64,000 nt of DNA from Planctellipticum sp942493135 (GCA_942493135.1 OW818684.1:5146001-5210000), one strand, 5' to 3'; shown: positions 53,378 to 63,538, counted from the stretch's first letter. The notes: generated by a model not told the origin, from the sequence alone. Numbers and translations are program-made.

Positions 53378-54829
53378 ATGCCTGTCGACTGGAAATCGTT
53401 CACGAACGCATTTGTCGTCGTTCTGGGGGGGCTCGTCTTTGCGTCAGCCCCAGCCCATGCCGATGACGCTCTGCTTTGGTTGCCCGATGGATTGAACGCG
53501 GTGCTGGTGATCGACGCCAATGCGGCCTATCGCTCGCCGCTGGCCCTGGAGGAAAAATGGGCGCAGAAGACGGCCCAGGCGTTTGTGGCTCAGGATCTGT
53601 TTCTGCCCCCCTCGACGCGGCGAATCACAGTCGGTGCTGAACTGGATCTGACGGGATCGCTCAATCCGGTTCGGCGGCATCTGATCATGGACGTCAAAGC
53701 GGGGACGGAACTTGCCGACATTGCATCGGTGACTGGAGGAACCGTCGAGACGGTGGGCGACTGGAAGGGGCTGGGCGTCCTCGATGGCCGGTATCTGGTC
53801 GAAGCGAAGCAGGCGGAATACCTGATGGTCGAACCAGGCGGGCGGCAAGCCGCTCTTCGCTGGGTGCGGGCCGGAGCGTCTCCGGCCCCGCGCGTCAGCA
53901 AGTTTCTGCAGCAGGCCGCGGACAGCGTCTCGGACCAGTTTCCGATCGTCACGGCGCTCGACCTGACGGACGCGGTGGATCTCAACTCGGCGAAGACGGT
54001 CCTGGCGTCGATTCCCGGAAAAACCTTCGTCGGAGCGGAACTCGACAAGACGGCGGCTCTGCTGATGTCGGTGCGTGGTGTTGTCTGCAAAGTTCATCTG
54101 GGGACGCAGCGGATCCTGCAATGCCGGATCGAGTTCGGGCAGTCGGCCGCTCCATTGCAGCCGGTGGCCGTTCCGCTGGTGGGTTCGGTGCTGCAGTTGT
54201 GGGGCGCCAGCCTGGATGACAGCGTAAAGTGGCGGACCCGGGCCGACGGGGATGCACTCATCATCGAAGGGGATTTGTCGCAGTCTGGTCTGAAGCGCCT
54301 GATGAGCGTCGTGCATCCGCCGATCGTGAGCAGCGGAGCCCGCCAGGCGGGTGCGGAGAGTTCGAACGTTCCGACGGCCGAGGCTTCGAAGAAGTTTTTG
54401 CGGTCAATTCAGCACGAACTGGACGACTTGCGCGGGACGCTGAAGAAGACTCGCGACAATCACTGCCTGTGGTACGAACGATCGGCCCGGACGATCGATG
54501 GCCTGCCGATGCTGAAGGTCGACCCGGACCTGTTGACGTTTGGCGCCCGCGTCAGCAATTCGCTGCGCTATCAGGCTCAGGCTGAACGGTTTTCGAATGT
54601 TCGGGCGGGGACGCGTCGGGCTGAGAACGAGACCGGCAAGTTCTACGGTGGCGTCAGCTCTTATGACGGTTACTACTACACTCCGACGGCGGGAGGGAAC
54701 GAGGCTGCCATCAACGCACAGGAAAATGAGAACGCCGCCGGCGTAAAGTTCTCCGAGTGGAAGCAGATTGAAGACGGATTGGTGGAAATCCGACGCGGAC
54801 TGACGCAGAAGTACAGCGTGGAGTTCTGA
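53378..54829 (+). CDS. Secreted planctomycete protein of unknown function
   Basis: 483 residues from ATG 53378 (GGGGA upstream). A signal peptide (1-28, APAHA cleavage type) leads into ADDALLWLPDGLNAVLVIDA, a beta-rich middle (~30-330) and a C-terminal coiled or helical region containing VKFSEWKQIEDGLVEIRRGL. The family appears restricted to planctomycetes as far as I remember; no catalytic motif or heme site is visible. It is monocistronic, with convergent and divergent neighbours. Confidence 0.6.
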   Translation: MPVDWKSFTNAFVVVLGGLVFASAPAHADDALLWLPDGLNAVLVIDANAAYRSPLALEEKWAQKTAQAFVAQDLFLPPSTRRITVGAELDLTGSLNPVRRHLIMDVKAGTELADIASVTGGTVETVGDWKGLGVLDGRYLVEAKQAEYLMVEPGGRQAALRWVRAGASPAPRVSKFLQQAADSVSDQFPIVTALDLTDAVDLNSAKTVLASIPGKTFVGAELDKTAALLMSVRGVVCKVHLGTQRILQCRIEFGQSAAPLQPVAVPLVGSVLQLWGASLDDSVKWRTRADGDALIIEGDLSQSGLKRLMSVVHPPIVSSGARQAGAESSNVPTAEASKKFLRSIQHELDDLRGTLKKTRDNHCLWYERSARTIDGLPMLKVDPDLLTFGARVSNSLRYQAQAERFSNVRAGTRRAENETGKFYGGVSSYDGYYYTPTAGGNEAAINAQENENAAGVKFSEWKQIEDGLVEIRRGLTQKYSVEF

Positions 54830-54902
54830 GTGAGATGGATTGAATCGGCAGTCCATCCGGAATCAGGCGCTGAAGCTCCGGATGGACTGGGCCGCGCGTC
54901 GA

Positions 54903-56018
54903 TCAGATCGTGATGCAGCGATCGCGGGCGGTGACCGGCCAGCGGTCGACGACTTTTCCGCCTGAAACGACGTAGACCTCCTTGTGGAGGGCGGAAGTCG
55001 GGCAGACGTGGCGGGGAATGGCGAGCAGTTCGTCGCCCGGCTGGTAGCGGCCCGCCAGCGGGGTCTCCAGAACCAGGTGTTCTTCGTTGTGGAGCACCTG
55101 CTCGGCGTCGGGCAGGTCGGGGAGCAGGACGCGCGTTCCTCGCGGCGGATCGGAGGCGACCGCCTTGTTGCCCAGATCCAGGGTCAGCCGGGTGGGGGTG
55201 GGCCGGCTGATGACGCGGGTCAGCAGGAGCGCCGCCGGTTCGAAGTCCATGTCCGGGAAGGTCGTGCCGTAGCCGCAGTCGTGCAGGACGCAGGTTCCGG
55301 GGCTGAGTTCGATTTCAGGATCGCTCAGTTCTGCAAAGACCGGGAACGATCCGGTTCCGCCGCAGACGATGCGGGGAACTTTGAGGCCTTCGCTGAGTAA
55401 CTCTTCGCGCAGCGTATTCGCTGCGGCGTAGGGGCCCAGGACGGCCGCTTTGCGCTCGGCCAGATCGGTCTGGTGGTTGTGTCCGTCGTACCAGTGGAAA
55501 CCTTCGGGCGTGAGGCCTGCGGTCCGGCTGATCCGTCGATACAGATCGGCGGCCTTCGGGCCGGGCAGGACGCCGGTCCGGTGGAGCCCGGTATCCAGGT
55601 CGAGCAGGACGCCGATCGTCGTTCCGGCGGCGACCATTGCGGCCCCGAGCTGGTCGATCATCCGCTCGTCGTCGGCAGTCACAATCAGCTTCGCGTCGGG
55701 GAATTTCTGGCGGAAGGCCACCGCCCGGGCGATGTTCGGCCCGACCATGTTGTAGGCCAGCACGATATCCTTCACGCCGCACTCAGCGACCATCTCGGCC
55801 TCGGCAAACGTCGCGCACTTGTGTCGCGTGATTCCGAGTGTGAGCTCCCGCTCGATGACGGCCGGCATTTTGTGCGTTTTGCAGTGGGGGCGAAGTCGAT
55901 CAACGCCCCCCGAGATGCGGATCATCCGGTTCAGGTTGTCGTCGAGGATGTCTCGGAAGACGACAAGAGCCGGGGAAAAGATCTGCGACGTGTCGGCGAT
56001 CGCGTAGCGAGAATCCAC
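54903..56018 (-). CDS. D-threonine aldolase/D-serine dehydratase-like PLP enzyme
   Basis: About 371 residues from GTG 56018 (CGGAG upstream); ATG 56075 would add 19 residues that look like leader. It has the alanine-racemase-like fold: the Schiff-base Lys lies in LRPHCKTHKMPAV (~46), followed by GVLLDLDTGLHRTG and CGGTGSFPVFAEL. The C-terminal HVCPTSALHKEVYVV provides His and Cys for the metal site typical of the D-TA/DSD1 family. It likely cleaves or dehydrates a D-3-hydroxyamino acid. It is the last gene of an operon with SixA and creatininase. Confidence 0.85.
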   Translation of the reverse strand: MDSRYAIADTSQIFSPALVVFRDILDDNLNRMIRISGGVDRLRPHCKTHKMPAVIERELTLGITRHKCATFAEAEMVAECGVKDIVLAYNMVGPNIARAVAFRQKFPDAKLIVTADDERMIDQLGAAMVAAGTTIGVLLDLDTGLHRTGVLPGPKAADLYRRISRTAGLTPEGFHWYDGHNHQTDLAERKAAVLGPYAAANTLREELLSEGLKVPRIVCGGTGSFPVFAELSDPEIELSPGTCVLHDCGYGTTFPDMDFEPAALLLTRVISRPTPTRLTLDLGNKAVASDPPRGTRVLLPDLPDAEQVLHNEEHLVLETPLAGRYQPGDELLAIPRHVCPTSALHKEVYVVSGGKVVDRWPVTARDRCITI

Positions 56019-56081
56019 GAGTGGGCTCCGGGCGGGAGTTAGCGAACAGGGAATTGCGAGAAGCCAGAAGGTCAAAAGTTG

Positions 56082-56576
56082 TCAGTCGTCGGTGCGTTGT
56101 TTGGGGGTTTGGAAGAAGCGGAGCGTTGGACCGCTGGGGCCGGGCCAGTCGGACCAGTGGTCAACATCGGCGTCCAGGACTGCGACGGCTGCCGTGGGGA
56201 ATTTGCGTTGGACGCCGGTCAGCTCGGCGAGCCATTCTTCGAGGCCCGGATTGTGGGCGACCAGCAGCAGGCAGGAAACGTCGTTGGGGAATCCGCTGAC
56301 CACGGATTTCAATTGCTCCGGGCCCGCCATGTAGAGCTCGGGGCAATCATCGAATCGGACCGGCAGCCACTCGGCGCGCAGGAGTTTGACGGTTTCCTGC
56401 GCCCGGACCGCGGTCGAGCCGAGGATAAAGTCCGGACGCAGATCGTGCTGGCCCAGCCAGCGGGCGATCTGCGGCGCGGCCCGTCGCCCCCGCGCGTTGA
56501 GGGGGCGATCGTGGTCGGCCAGCTCGGGAGCATCCCAGCTCGATTTGGCGTGGCGCATCAGGCAGAGCGTCTTCAT
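56082..56576 (-). CDS. sixA: SixA-family histidine phosphatase
   Basis: 164 residues. The LCLMRHAKSSWD motif carries the nucleophile His; other active-site residues are in STAVRAQETVKLL and LLVAHNPGLEEWL. SixA proteins remove phosphate from phosphohistidine, originally in phosphorelay domains, and more recently in PTS-type systems. Here the neighbours are metabolic, and no phosphorelay is seen. It lies 27 bp after the creatininase gene and 63 bp before the PLP enzyme, so co-transcription is likely. Confidence 0.9.
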   Translation of the reverse strand: MKTLCLMRHAKSSWDAPELADHDRPLNARGRRAAPQIARWLGQHDLRPDFILGSTAVRAQETVKLLRAEWLPVRFDDCPELYMAGPEQLKSVVSGFPNDVSCLLLVAHNPGLEEWLAELTGVQRKFPTAAVAVLDADVDHWSDWPGPSGPTLRFFQTPKQRTDD

Positions 56577-56603
56577 CAGGCAGCCTTCTTCAACCGGCGG
56601 ATC

Positions 56604-57383
56604 TCAGGCCTTTTCGGGCGGGAACCAGGTGTGGCCATCCCAGGTGGCGACGTCGCGCACGTGGCGGACGACTCCCTGCGTGAAGACTTCGAACAGATGC
56701 TCGCCTTTTTCGGCGGTTGCCCGGCGGGGATCGCCGATGTAGCCGAGTTTCGTCCGATCCTTCGTCGTCCAGCCCCGATAGGCCGGTTCGAAGCTGTAGT
56801 TGGGGGAGACGGGTTCCAGCCCGTCGATGGGGCCGACCAGATGGGGCGCCAGCCGAAGAATCATCGACGTCTCCCACTCGCAGGCGTGTCCCATCGACGT
56901 CTGCACCATGTCGGTCCGCCCCTCGCAGGGGTTGGCGGTCTCCCAGTAGGTGGAGAAGAGGAGCAGCAGATCCGTCCGCTGCCGGTACTTCTGTCGCACT
57001 TCAAAGACCGCCTGCTTGCCGGGAGTGATATTTCCGCCGTGGCCGTTCAGCAGAATGATTCGGCGGAAGCCGTGGAACAGGAAGTTTTCCATCAGGTCGA
57101 CGAGCAGGTCCAGATAGACCCGCGGGCTGGCGGAGAGGGTGCCGGGAAAATCCATGTGATGGTGCGAGTTGCCGAGCCACATCAGCGGGGCAAACAGGGC
57201 CTGGCCTTCCAGGGCCGACGACGCCCGGCGGACGACTTCGCCCAGCAGGAGGCTGTCGGTAAAGACGGGCATGTGGCCGCCGTGCTGTTCGAGGGCTGCG
57301 ACGGGAATCACGACGGGGGTCGAACGGGGGAGGGCTTCGACGGCGGGCCAGGTCAGATCGGACAGTTGCACCATGCACCTCAT
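56604..57383 (-). CDS. Creatininase-family amidohydrolase
   Basis: 259 residues; ATG 57374 is a second possible start. Metal ligands expected in the family are visible: Glu and His in PVAALEQHGGHMPVFTD (the Asp there too), His in NSHHHMDFPG, and GHGGN in ILLNGHGGNITPGKQ. A Glu in MGHACEWETSMIL completes the site. Members hydrolyse creatinine or other cyclic or formyl amides, including steps in cofactor biosynthesis, so the substrate is open. It is the first gene of a three-gene operon and lies divergent to the DapA-like gene. Confidence 0.88.
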   Translation of the reverse strand: MRCMVQLSDLTWPAVEALPRSTPVVIPVAALEQHGGHMPVFTDSLLLGEVVRRASSALEGQALFAPLMWLGNSHHHMDFPGTLSASPRVYLDLLVDLMENFLFHGFRRIILLNGHGGNITPGKQAVFEVRQKYRQRTDLLLLFSTYWETANPCEGRTDMVQTSMGHACEWETSMILRLAPHLVGPIDGLEPVSPNYSFEPAYRGWTTKDRTKLGYIGDPRRATAEKGEHLFEVFTQGVVRHVRDVATWDGHTWFPPEKA

Positions 57384-57481
57384 GTCTGGGACGGCGGGAG
57401 AACCGGGCGAGAGAGCATATCGTCCTCTCAGGCCGTCACCGCGGCAAGCGTAGGCCGTCGCATTGGTTCTCGCGGGGACGG

Positions 57482-58513
57482 ATGACGGCTAACATGGAAC
57501 TGCCTCCCACGCCCACTTTGCGAGCCGCTCCCATGACCGAGATCTCGACCGTCAATCCTCTGACGCTGCTGCAGCCCCGCCGCAAAGTCGAGGGGATTTC
57601 CGCGATTCTGCTGCCGTTCGTCGCGTCCGGCGAAGTCGACTGGCCGTCGTTTGAAGCGCACGTCGAGCGGACGGCCCGCTGCGGCCTGACGCCGGCGGTT
57701 AACATGGACACCGGCTACGTCCACCTGCTCGACGCGGAGCTGCAGGACCGCATCCTGGACCGGACCAAATCCGTTCTCAGCGGCCAGCCGTTCGTCGCCG
57801 GGGCGTTTGTCGGGGATCAGCCCGGAGCTGCCTTTCAGCCGGACGCCTATCTGGCGCGGATGGACGCCATCGCCCGGTGCGGCGGAACGCCGGTGATCTT
57901 TCAGTCCTTCGGGCTGACGCGTCAGCCTGGCCCGGAGATCGTGGCGTCTTACCAGCAGCTCGCGGCGAAGAGCGACCGATTCATCGGCTTCGAGCTGACG
58001 ACCGATCTGGCTCCGTTCGGGGCGGTCTACGATCTGGCGACGTACGAGGGGATGCTGCGGATTCCGCAGTGCATCGGGGCCAAGCACTCGTCGTTCCATC
58101 GCGAACCGGAATGGGAACGGCTCGTGCTGCGGGATCGCGTCCGGCCCGACTTCCGCGTTTACACGGGGAACGATTTCGCGATCGACATGATCATGTACGG
58201 CAGCGACTACCTGCTGGGGTTGAGTACGTTCGCTCCCGATCTGTTTGCGCTGCGGGACACGTACTGGGAGGCGGGCGATCCGCGGTTCTACGAACTGAAC
58301 GACCAACTTCAGTATCTGGGGTATTTTGCGTTCCGCGCGCCGTCACCCGCGTACAAACATTCGGCGGCCCAATTCCTGCAGTTGCGCGGCTGGACGTCGA
58401 CCAGCCAGACGCATTCGCGGAGTCCGTCCCGGCCGGACTCGGACGTGGAGGTTTTGCGCGAGGTGGGTGAACGGATGCGGGTGGTAGAGTCGAGGGGGGC
58501 GAACAGGGAATAG
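57482..58513 (+). CDS. DapA-like (N-acetylneuraminate lyase/DHDPS superfamily) aldolase
   Basis: 343 residues; ATG 57482 has GGGGA upstream, with ATG 57533 as alternative. The (beta/alpha)8 fold of class I aldolases is recognisable: EGISAILLPFVASGEVDWPS, a GAFVGDQPGAAFQ segment, and the Schiff-base Lys in CIGAKHSSFHRE near 201. Substrates in this superfamily are pyruvate-derived 2-oxo acids. It is divergent from the creatininase operon by 98 bp, so the two may share a promoter region. The ~40 C-terminal residues are Ser/Arg-rich and may be a tail. Not necessarily involved in lysine synthesis. Confidence 0.82.
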   Translation: MTANMELPPTPTLRAAPMTEISTVNPLTLLQPRRKVEGISAILLPFVASGEVDWPSFEAHVERTARCGLTPAVNMDTGYVHLLDAELQDRILDRTKSVLSGQPFVAGAFVGDQPGAAFQPDAYLARMDAIARCGGTPVIFQSFGLTRQPGPEIVASYQQLAAKSDRFIGFELTTDLAPFGAVYDLATYEGMLRIPQCIGAKHSSFHREPEWERLVLRDRVRPDFRVYTGNDFAIDMIMYGSDYLLGLSTFAPDLFALRDTYWEAGDPRFYELNDQLQYLGYFAFRAPSPAYKHSAAQFLQLRGWTSTSQTHSRSPSRPDSDVEVLREVGERMRVVESRGANRE

Positions 58514-58897
58514 CGAGTCGCGAATCGCAAACGAAGAGGGCTGATCTTGGACCACCAGAGGCGAACGTTCACTTCCGGCTTTCGACACTCAATGACCGGC
58601 CACGAATGTGAGGCGCGCCGACTTTTCTCCGTGGGGGCCCCTCGGACATCTTCGAAGACCCTCACCCTGGCCCTCTCCCACTGAAGACAGCGGGAGAGGG
58701 GACAAGACGAAAAGACGCACTGTTTCAGAATCGATGCCGGTGATTGAGGCTCTCAACACTCGTCTTCTTCCTTTCGACATTCCGCCATCGTCATTCGACA
58801 TTTCTCGACTCGCCGGTTGCGGTATCGCGATGCGGCACAAGCGCGATAGACTGGAGGGGTCGAAACCCGCCAGATTTTCCGCCTGTGAGTTCCCGCC
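58514..58897. other. Intergenic stretch with a dispersed repeat
   Basis: 384 bp between the DapA-like gene and the second PSD1 gene. Apart from the repeat at 58652-58702, only short, shadow-like frames are present. The promoter of the PSD1 gene should lie near 58800-58890, but I cannot name its elements, and the GntR palindrome found in the first PSD1 operon is absent. Confidence 0.4.
58652..58702. repeat. Dispersed repeat with CCCTCTCCC/GGGAGAGGG hairpin (copy 2)
   Basis: The first 30 nt are identical to the copy at 48917. Here too CCCTCTCCC is followed, after 11 bases, by GGGAGAGGG, giving a hairpin. It lies between two unrelated genes, as expected for a repeat family. Confidence 0.6.
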
Positions 58898-61800
58898 ATG
58901 CTGCGCGTTTTCCTGGCCTGTCTGACTGTTGCGCTGTGCTCGTGCTCCGCGGCTGCGGGGGACATTCAGTTCAGTCGCGATATTCTGCCGATCCTGTCGG
59001 ACGCCTGCTTCCAGTGTCATGGGCCGGACGACAAGGCCCGCGAAGGGGATCTCCGCCTCGACCGCGAGGCCGACGTGTTTCGCGCCCGGGACAGCGTGCA
59101 CATTGTCGTTCGGGGCAAAGCCGACCAGAGCGAACTGGTCCGGCGGATTCTGAGCACCAACCCCGACGAGGTGATGCCGCCGGCGCGGGCGGCCGGCAAG
59201 CTGACGAAGTCGCAGATTGCCTTGCTCAAGCAATGGGTCGACGAAGGAGCCCCGTGGGGGCAGCACTGGGCTTTCGAACCGATGGCCCGTCCTGAGCCGC
59301 CCGCCGTAGAACGCACCGACTGGCCGGCGAATGCGATCGATCGATTTATTCTCGCCCGGCTGGAGCGGGAGGGACTTTCCCCAGCCGCTCCGGCGAATCG
59401 CGAGACACTGATCCGGCGGGTGACGTTCGATCTGACGGGGCTGCCGCCGACGCCAGCCGAAGTCGCCGCCTTCGTCGCGGACGCCTCTCCCGCCGCTTAC
59501 GAACGGGTCGTCGACCGGATGCTGGAATCTCCCCGCTTTGGCGAGCGGATGGCGACGGACTGGCTGGATATCGCCCGCTACGCCGACACGCACGGTTATC
59601 AGATGGACCGCTACCGGGCGATGTGGCCCTACCGGGACTGGGTGATCGGGGCATTCAATCGGAATCTGCCGTTCAGCGATTTCATCGTCTGGCAGCTTGC
59701 GGGGGATCTGCTGCCGAATGCGACGCGCGAGCAGCGACTGGCGACCGCCTTCAACCGGCTGCACATGCAGAACGAAGAAGGGGGCGTGGTCGCCGAAGAA
59801 TTCCGGACGGCGTACGTGGTGGATCGCGTCAACACGATGGGGACGGCGTTTCTCGGTCTGACCTTCGAGTGTTCGCGGTGCCACAACCACAAGTACGACC
59901 CGATCTCGCAGCAGGAGTTCTACGGGCTCTACAGCTTCTTCAACAATATCGATGAATACGGACAGACGACGTATTTCACGCCGGCGATGCCGGTCCCCAC
60001 GCTGCTGCTGCCGGATGATGCGACCGAGGCCAGGCTGGCCGAGTTCGCTCAGCAGATCCCTGCGGCCGAGCAGACGCTTCAAGCCGTGTGCGCCGGCCAG
60101 GCGGAGGCGTTTGCGACATGGCTGAGGACGCGGGCCGGCGAGTTGCCGCTGCCCGGACCGGTTGCTGCGTTTGATTTCGAGACGCTCGAAGGGAACAAGG
60201 CGGTCAACAGCATTGACGCCGAGAAGCCGCTCTCGGCCAGCGACAACCCGCAGCTTGCTCCCGGCAAAGTCGGTCAGGCGGTGGTTCTTTCGGGGGACAA
60301 CAGCTTGACCGGCGGAGGCGTGGGGGCCTTCGCGCGGGCGGATTCGTTCAGTTTCACGCTCTGGCTGAAGCCTGCGGAAATCACCCCGCGGGAAGTCGTG
60401 TTTCATGCGAGCAAAGCCGCGGCGGACGCCGGCAGCCGGGGCTACGAACTGCTGCTGGAAGACGGTCACGTTTCATTCGGCCTGCATCACATGTGGCCCG
60501 GAAATTCGCTGAAGGTGACGACGAAGGAGGCGATCCCGTCGGCGGACTGGACTCACGTGGCCATCAGCTATGACGGTTCCAGCAAGGCGGCGGGGTTGAA
60601 GCTGTTTCTGAACAGCGTTCCGGCGGACGTGGAGGTGATCCGGGACGGACTGTTCAAGGACATCACCTACGACGGAGCGTCTGCGGCATTTCAGATCGGG
60701 GCGCGATTCCGCGACAGTGGATTCAAGGGGGGGAGCGTCGACGAACTGCAGATTTACAATCTGCCGCTGACAGCGCTCGAAGTTGCGAAGATCGCCGGCG
60801 ATCCGTGCGGACAGGAAGCGTGGTCGGCTGCTTCAGACGCATTGACTCCCGGGCAGCGGGAAGCGCTGCTGAACTACTATCTGGCTCGCGTTTCCGAGCC
60901 GGTCGCCGATGCGCGAAAGGTGCTGGTGGAATTGCGTCAGGAGCAGTCAAAGACGATCAATCCCGTGATGGAAGTTATGGCGATGCGGGAGATGTCCGAG
61001 CCGCGGCCCACGTTCGTCCTCAAGCGGGGGGCGTACGACGCTCCGGGGGAACCGGTGACGGCGGGGACGCCGGCGGTGTTGCCCGCATTCCCGGCGGATC
61101 AGCCGAAGAATCGGCTAGGGCTGGCGCGGTGGCTGACTGACGCGGAGCATCCGCTGACGGCCCGGGTGACCGTCAATCGGGCCTGGCAGCAATGCTTCGG
61201 GCGCGGACTGGTGGAAACAACAGACAACTTCGGCAGTCAGGGGGCGTGGCCGTCGCATCCGGATCTGCTCGACCGTCTGGCGCGCGACTTCATCGCGAGC
61301 GGTTGGGACATGAAGGCTCTGCTCAAAGAGATTGTGATGTCGGCGACCTACCGGCAGAGCTCCATCGCCTCGCTGGAACTGCTGGCCCGCGACCCGGCGA
61401 ACGTGTTGCATGCCCGCGGGCCGGTGCGTCGGCTGACCGCCGAGATGCTGCGCGACCAGGCGCTGGCGGTCAGCGGTCTGTTTGCGGAGAAGCTGGGGGG
61501 ACCGAGCGTGAAGCCGTATCAGCCCGACGGATTGTGGGATGTGGCGATGGGCCGGCCGCAATACGACCAGGGCCACGGCCCGGACCTCTACCGCCGGAGT
61601 CTTTACACGTTCTGGAAACGGACCGTTCCTCCGCCCTCAATGATCACGTTCGACGCCGCCGACCGGAACGTGTGCGTCGTCAAACGTCAGAGCACGAGCA
61701 CGCCGTTGCAGGCTCTCGCCTTGCTGAATGACGTTCAGATCGTGGAAGCCGCCCGGTTCCTCGGCCAGCGGATGCTCAAGGAAGGGGGGCGATGCTGGAT

Positions 61801-62046
61801 GAGAGGCTCGCCTGGGCGTTCCGGACGGCGACCAGTCGATCGCCGCAGCCGCGGCAGATTGCGGTGTTGAAACAGGTCTGGGACGAACAGCGAGCCATTT
61901 TCTCCGCCGATCCCGAGGCGGCTCAGAAGCTGCTGGCGCAGGGGGAAGGAAAGGCGGATGAAACGCTCGATCCGCTCGACCTGGCGGCGGCGACCGTTGT
62001 GGCAGAATTGCTGCTGAACTTCGACGAGACCGTTGTTCTGCGCTGA
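58898..62046 (+). CDS. PSD1/DUF1549/DUF1553 protein with a LamG-like insert, frameshifted in a G6 run
   Basis: About 1050 residues if the frameshift is repaired. Residues 1-20 are a signal (FLACLTVALCSCSAAAG). A PSCyt1 segment with CxxCH (ACFQCH near 38) leads to DUF1549 (RFILARLEREGLSPAAPANR), a second CxxCH (CSRCHNHKYDP near 326), and then a LamG/concanavalin-type domain (~425-640: VAAFDFETLEGNKAVNSIDA, SFTLWLKPAEITPREVV) inserted before DUF1553 (RVTVNRAWQQCFGRGLVETT). A G6 run at 61784-61789 breaks the frame; with seven Gs the protein continues as MLDERLAWAFRTATSRSPQP to the stop at 62046. It is followed by a DUF1501 gene after 8 bp. The extra lectin fold may bind glycans. Confidence 0.88.
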
Positions 62047-62054
62047 TTTCCGAA

Positions 62055-63536
62055 ATGAATCGACCGCGTGCTGCGGAGAGATGTGAAATGTTATGCTCGA
62101 ACGTGAATGTGGGTCTGAATCGCCGGGACTTCTTCGGCCGGTCGGGGCTGGGGCTGGGCGGTCTGGCGCTGTCGCAACTGCTTGGACGGAACGCGTCGGC
62201 GGAGGTTACGCCGCCGAATCCGTTTCTGGGGATCCTCGATCAACCGCACCATACGCCGCAGGCGAAGCGGATTATCTATCTCTTTATGAGCGGCGGACCG
62301 TCGCAGCTCGACCTGTTCGATCATAAGCCGCTGCTCAACGAGATGAACGGTCAGGATCTGCCGGCGAGCGTCCGTCAGGGACAGAGGCTGACGGGGATGT
62401 CGGCCAACCAGGCGATCCTGCCGCTGGCGGGGTCGGTCTTCAAGTTCGACAAGCACGGGGAGAGCGGCGCGACAATCAGCGAGCTGTTTCCCTCGCTCGC
62501 CGAGGTCGCCGATGACCTGTGTTTCGTGAAGTCGCTGCACACGGAGGCGATCAATCATGACCCGGCGATCACGTTCTTTCAGACCGGTTCGCAGCTCGCG
62601 GGGCGGCCGTCGATCGGCTCGTGGCTGAGTTATGGTCTGGGGAGCGCGAACGAGAATCTGCCGGCGTTCGTGGTGCTGATTTCGAAGGACCGGATCGATC
62701 AGCCGCTGTATGCCCGGCTGTGGGGCAATGGATTTCTGCCGAGCATTCATCAGGGGGTGCAGTTCCGCTCGGGGGCCGATCCGGTGCTGTATCTCAAGAA
62801 TCCGGATGGGATTTCTGCGGCGAGCCGCCGGAAGATGCTCGACCGGCTCGCCGAACTACATCACCAGCAGTTCGAAGACCTGGGCGATCCGGAGATCAAC
62901 GCCCGGGTGGCCCAGTACGAGATGGCTTACCGGATGCAGACCAGCGTTCCCGAGGTGATGGACCTGTCCGGGGAAACGGAGGCGACGTTTGAGCTTTACG
63001 GTTCCGCGGCACGGCAGCCGGGGACGTTTGCGGCGAACTGCCTGCTGGCCCGCCGACTCGCCGAGCGGAACGTGCGGTTTATTCAGCTTTACCATCCGGG
63101 GTGGGATCAGCACGGCAATTTGCCAGGGGCGATCCGGCGGCAGTGCGCCGATGTGGATCAGCCCTGCAAAGCGCTGATTCTGGATCTCAAGCAGCGGGGG
63201 CTGCTGGAAGACACGCTGATCGTCTGGGGGGGCGAGTTCGGCCGGACGAACTACTCCCAGGGGAAGCTGACGAAGACCGACTACGGCCGGGACCATCACC
63301 CGCGATGCTTCACGATGTGGTTTGCGGGGGGCGGCATCAAGCCGGGGATGACCTACGGCGCAACGGACGACTTCGGGTACAACGTCGCCGAGAATCCGGT
63401 GCACGTCCACGACCTGCAGGCGACGCTGCTGGACCTGCTGGGGATCGACCACACCCGGCTGACATTCAAGTTCCAGGGCCGGCACTACCGGCTGACCGAC
63501 GTGCATGGGGAAGTAGTGCGGGAGATACTCGCGTAG
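62055..63536 (+). CDS. DUF1501 Tat-exported protein (second copy)
   Basis: 493 residues from ATG 62055, with ATG 62088 as an alternative. A Tat-like RRDFFGRSGLGLGGLAL signal is followed by the DUF1501 signatures IIYLFMSGGPSQLDLFDHKP, SEVADDLCFVKSLHTEAINH-type sequence, LIVWGGEFGRTNYSQGKL and the C-terminal IDHTRLTFKFQGRHYRLTDV. It starts 8 bp after the PSD1 gene and forms the standard pair with it. The first such pair lies at 13332-17699. Exported, molecular function unknown. Confidence 0.92.
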   Translation: MNRPRAAERCEMLCSNVNVGLNRRDFFGRSGLGLGGLALSQLLGRNASAEVTPPNPFLGILDQPHHTPQAKRIIYLFMSGGPSQLDLFDHKPLLNEMNGQDLPASVRQGQRLTGMSANQAILPLAGSVFKFDKHGESGATISELFPSLAEVADDLCFVKSLHTEAINHDPAITFFQTGSQLAGRPSIGSWLSYGLGSANENLPAFVVLISKDRIDQPLYARLWGNGFLPSIHQGVQFRSGADPVLYLKNPDGISAASRRKMLDRLAELHHQQFEDLGDPEINARVAQYEMAYRMQTSVPEVMDLSGETEATFELYGSAARQPGTFAANCLLARRLAERNVRFIQLYHPGWDQHGNLPGAIRRQCADVDQPCKALILDLKQRGLLEDTLIVWGGEFGRTNYSQGKLTKTDYGRDHHPRCFTMWFAGGGIKPGMTYGATDDFGYNVAENPVHVHDLQATLLDLLGIDHTRLTFKFQGRHYRLTDVHGEVVREILA

Positions 63537-63538
63537 GG

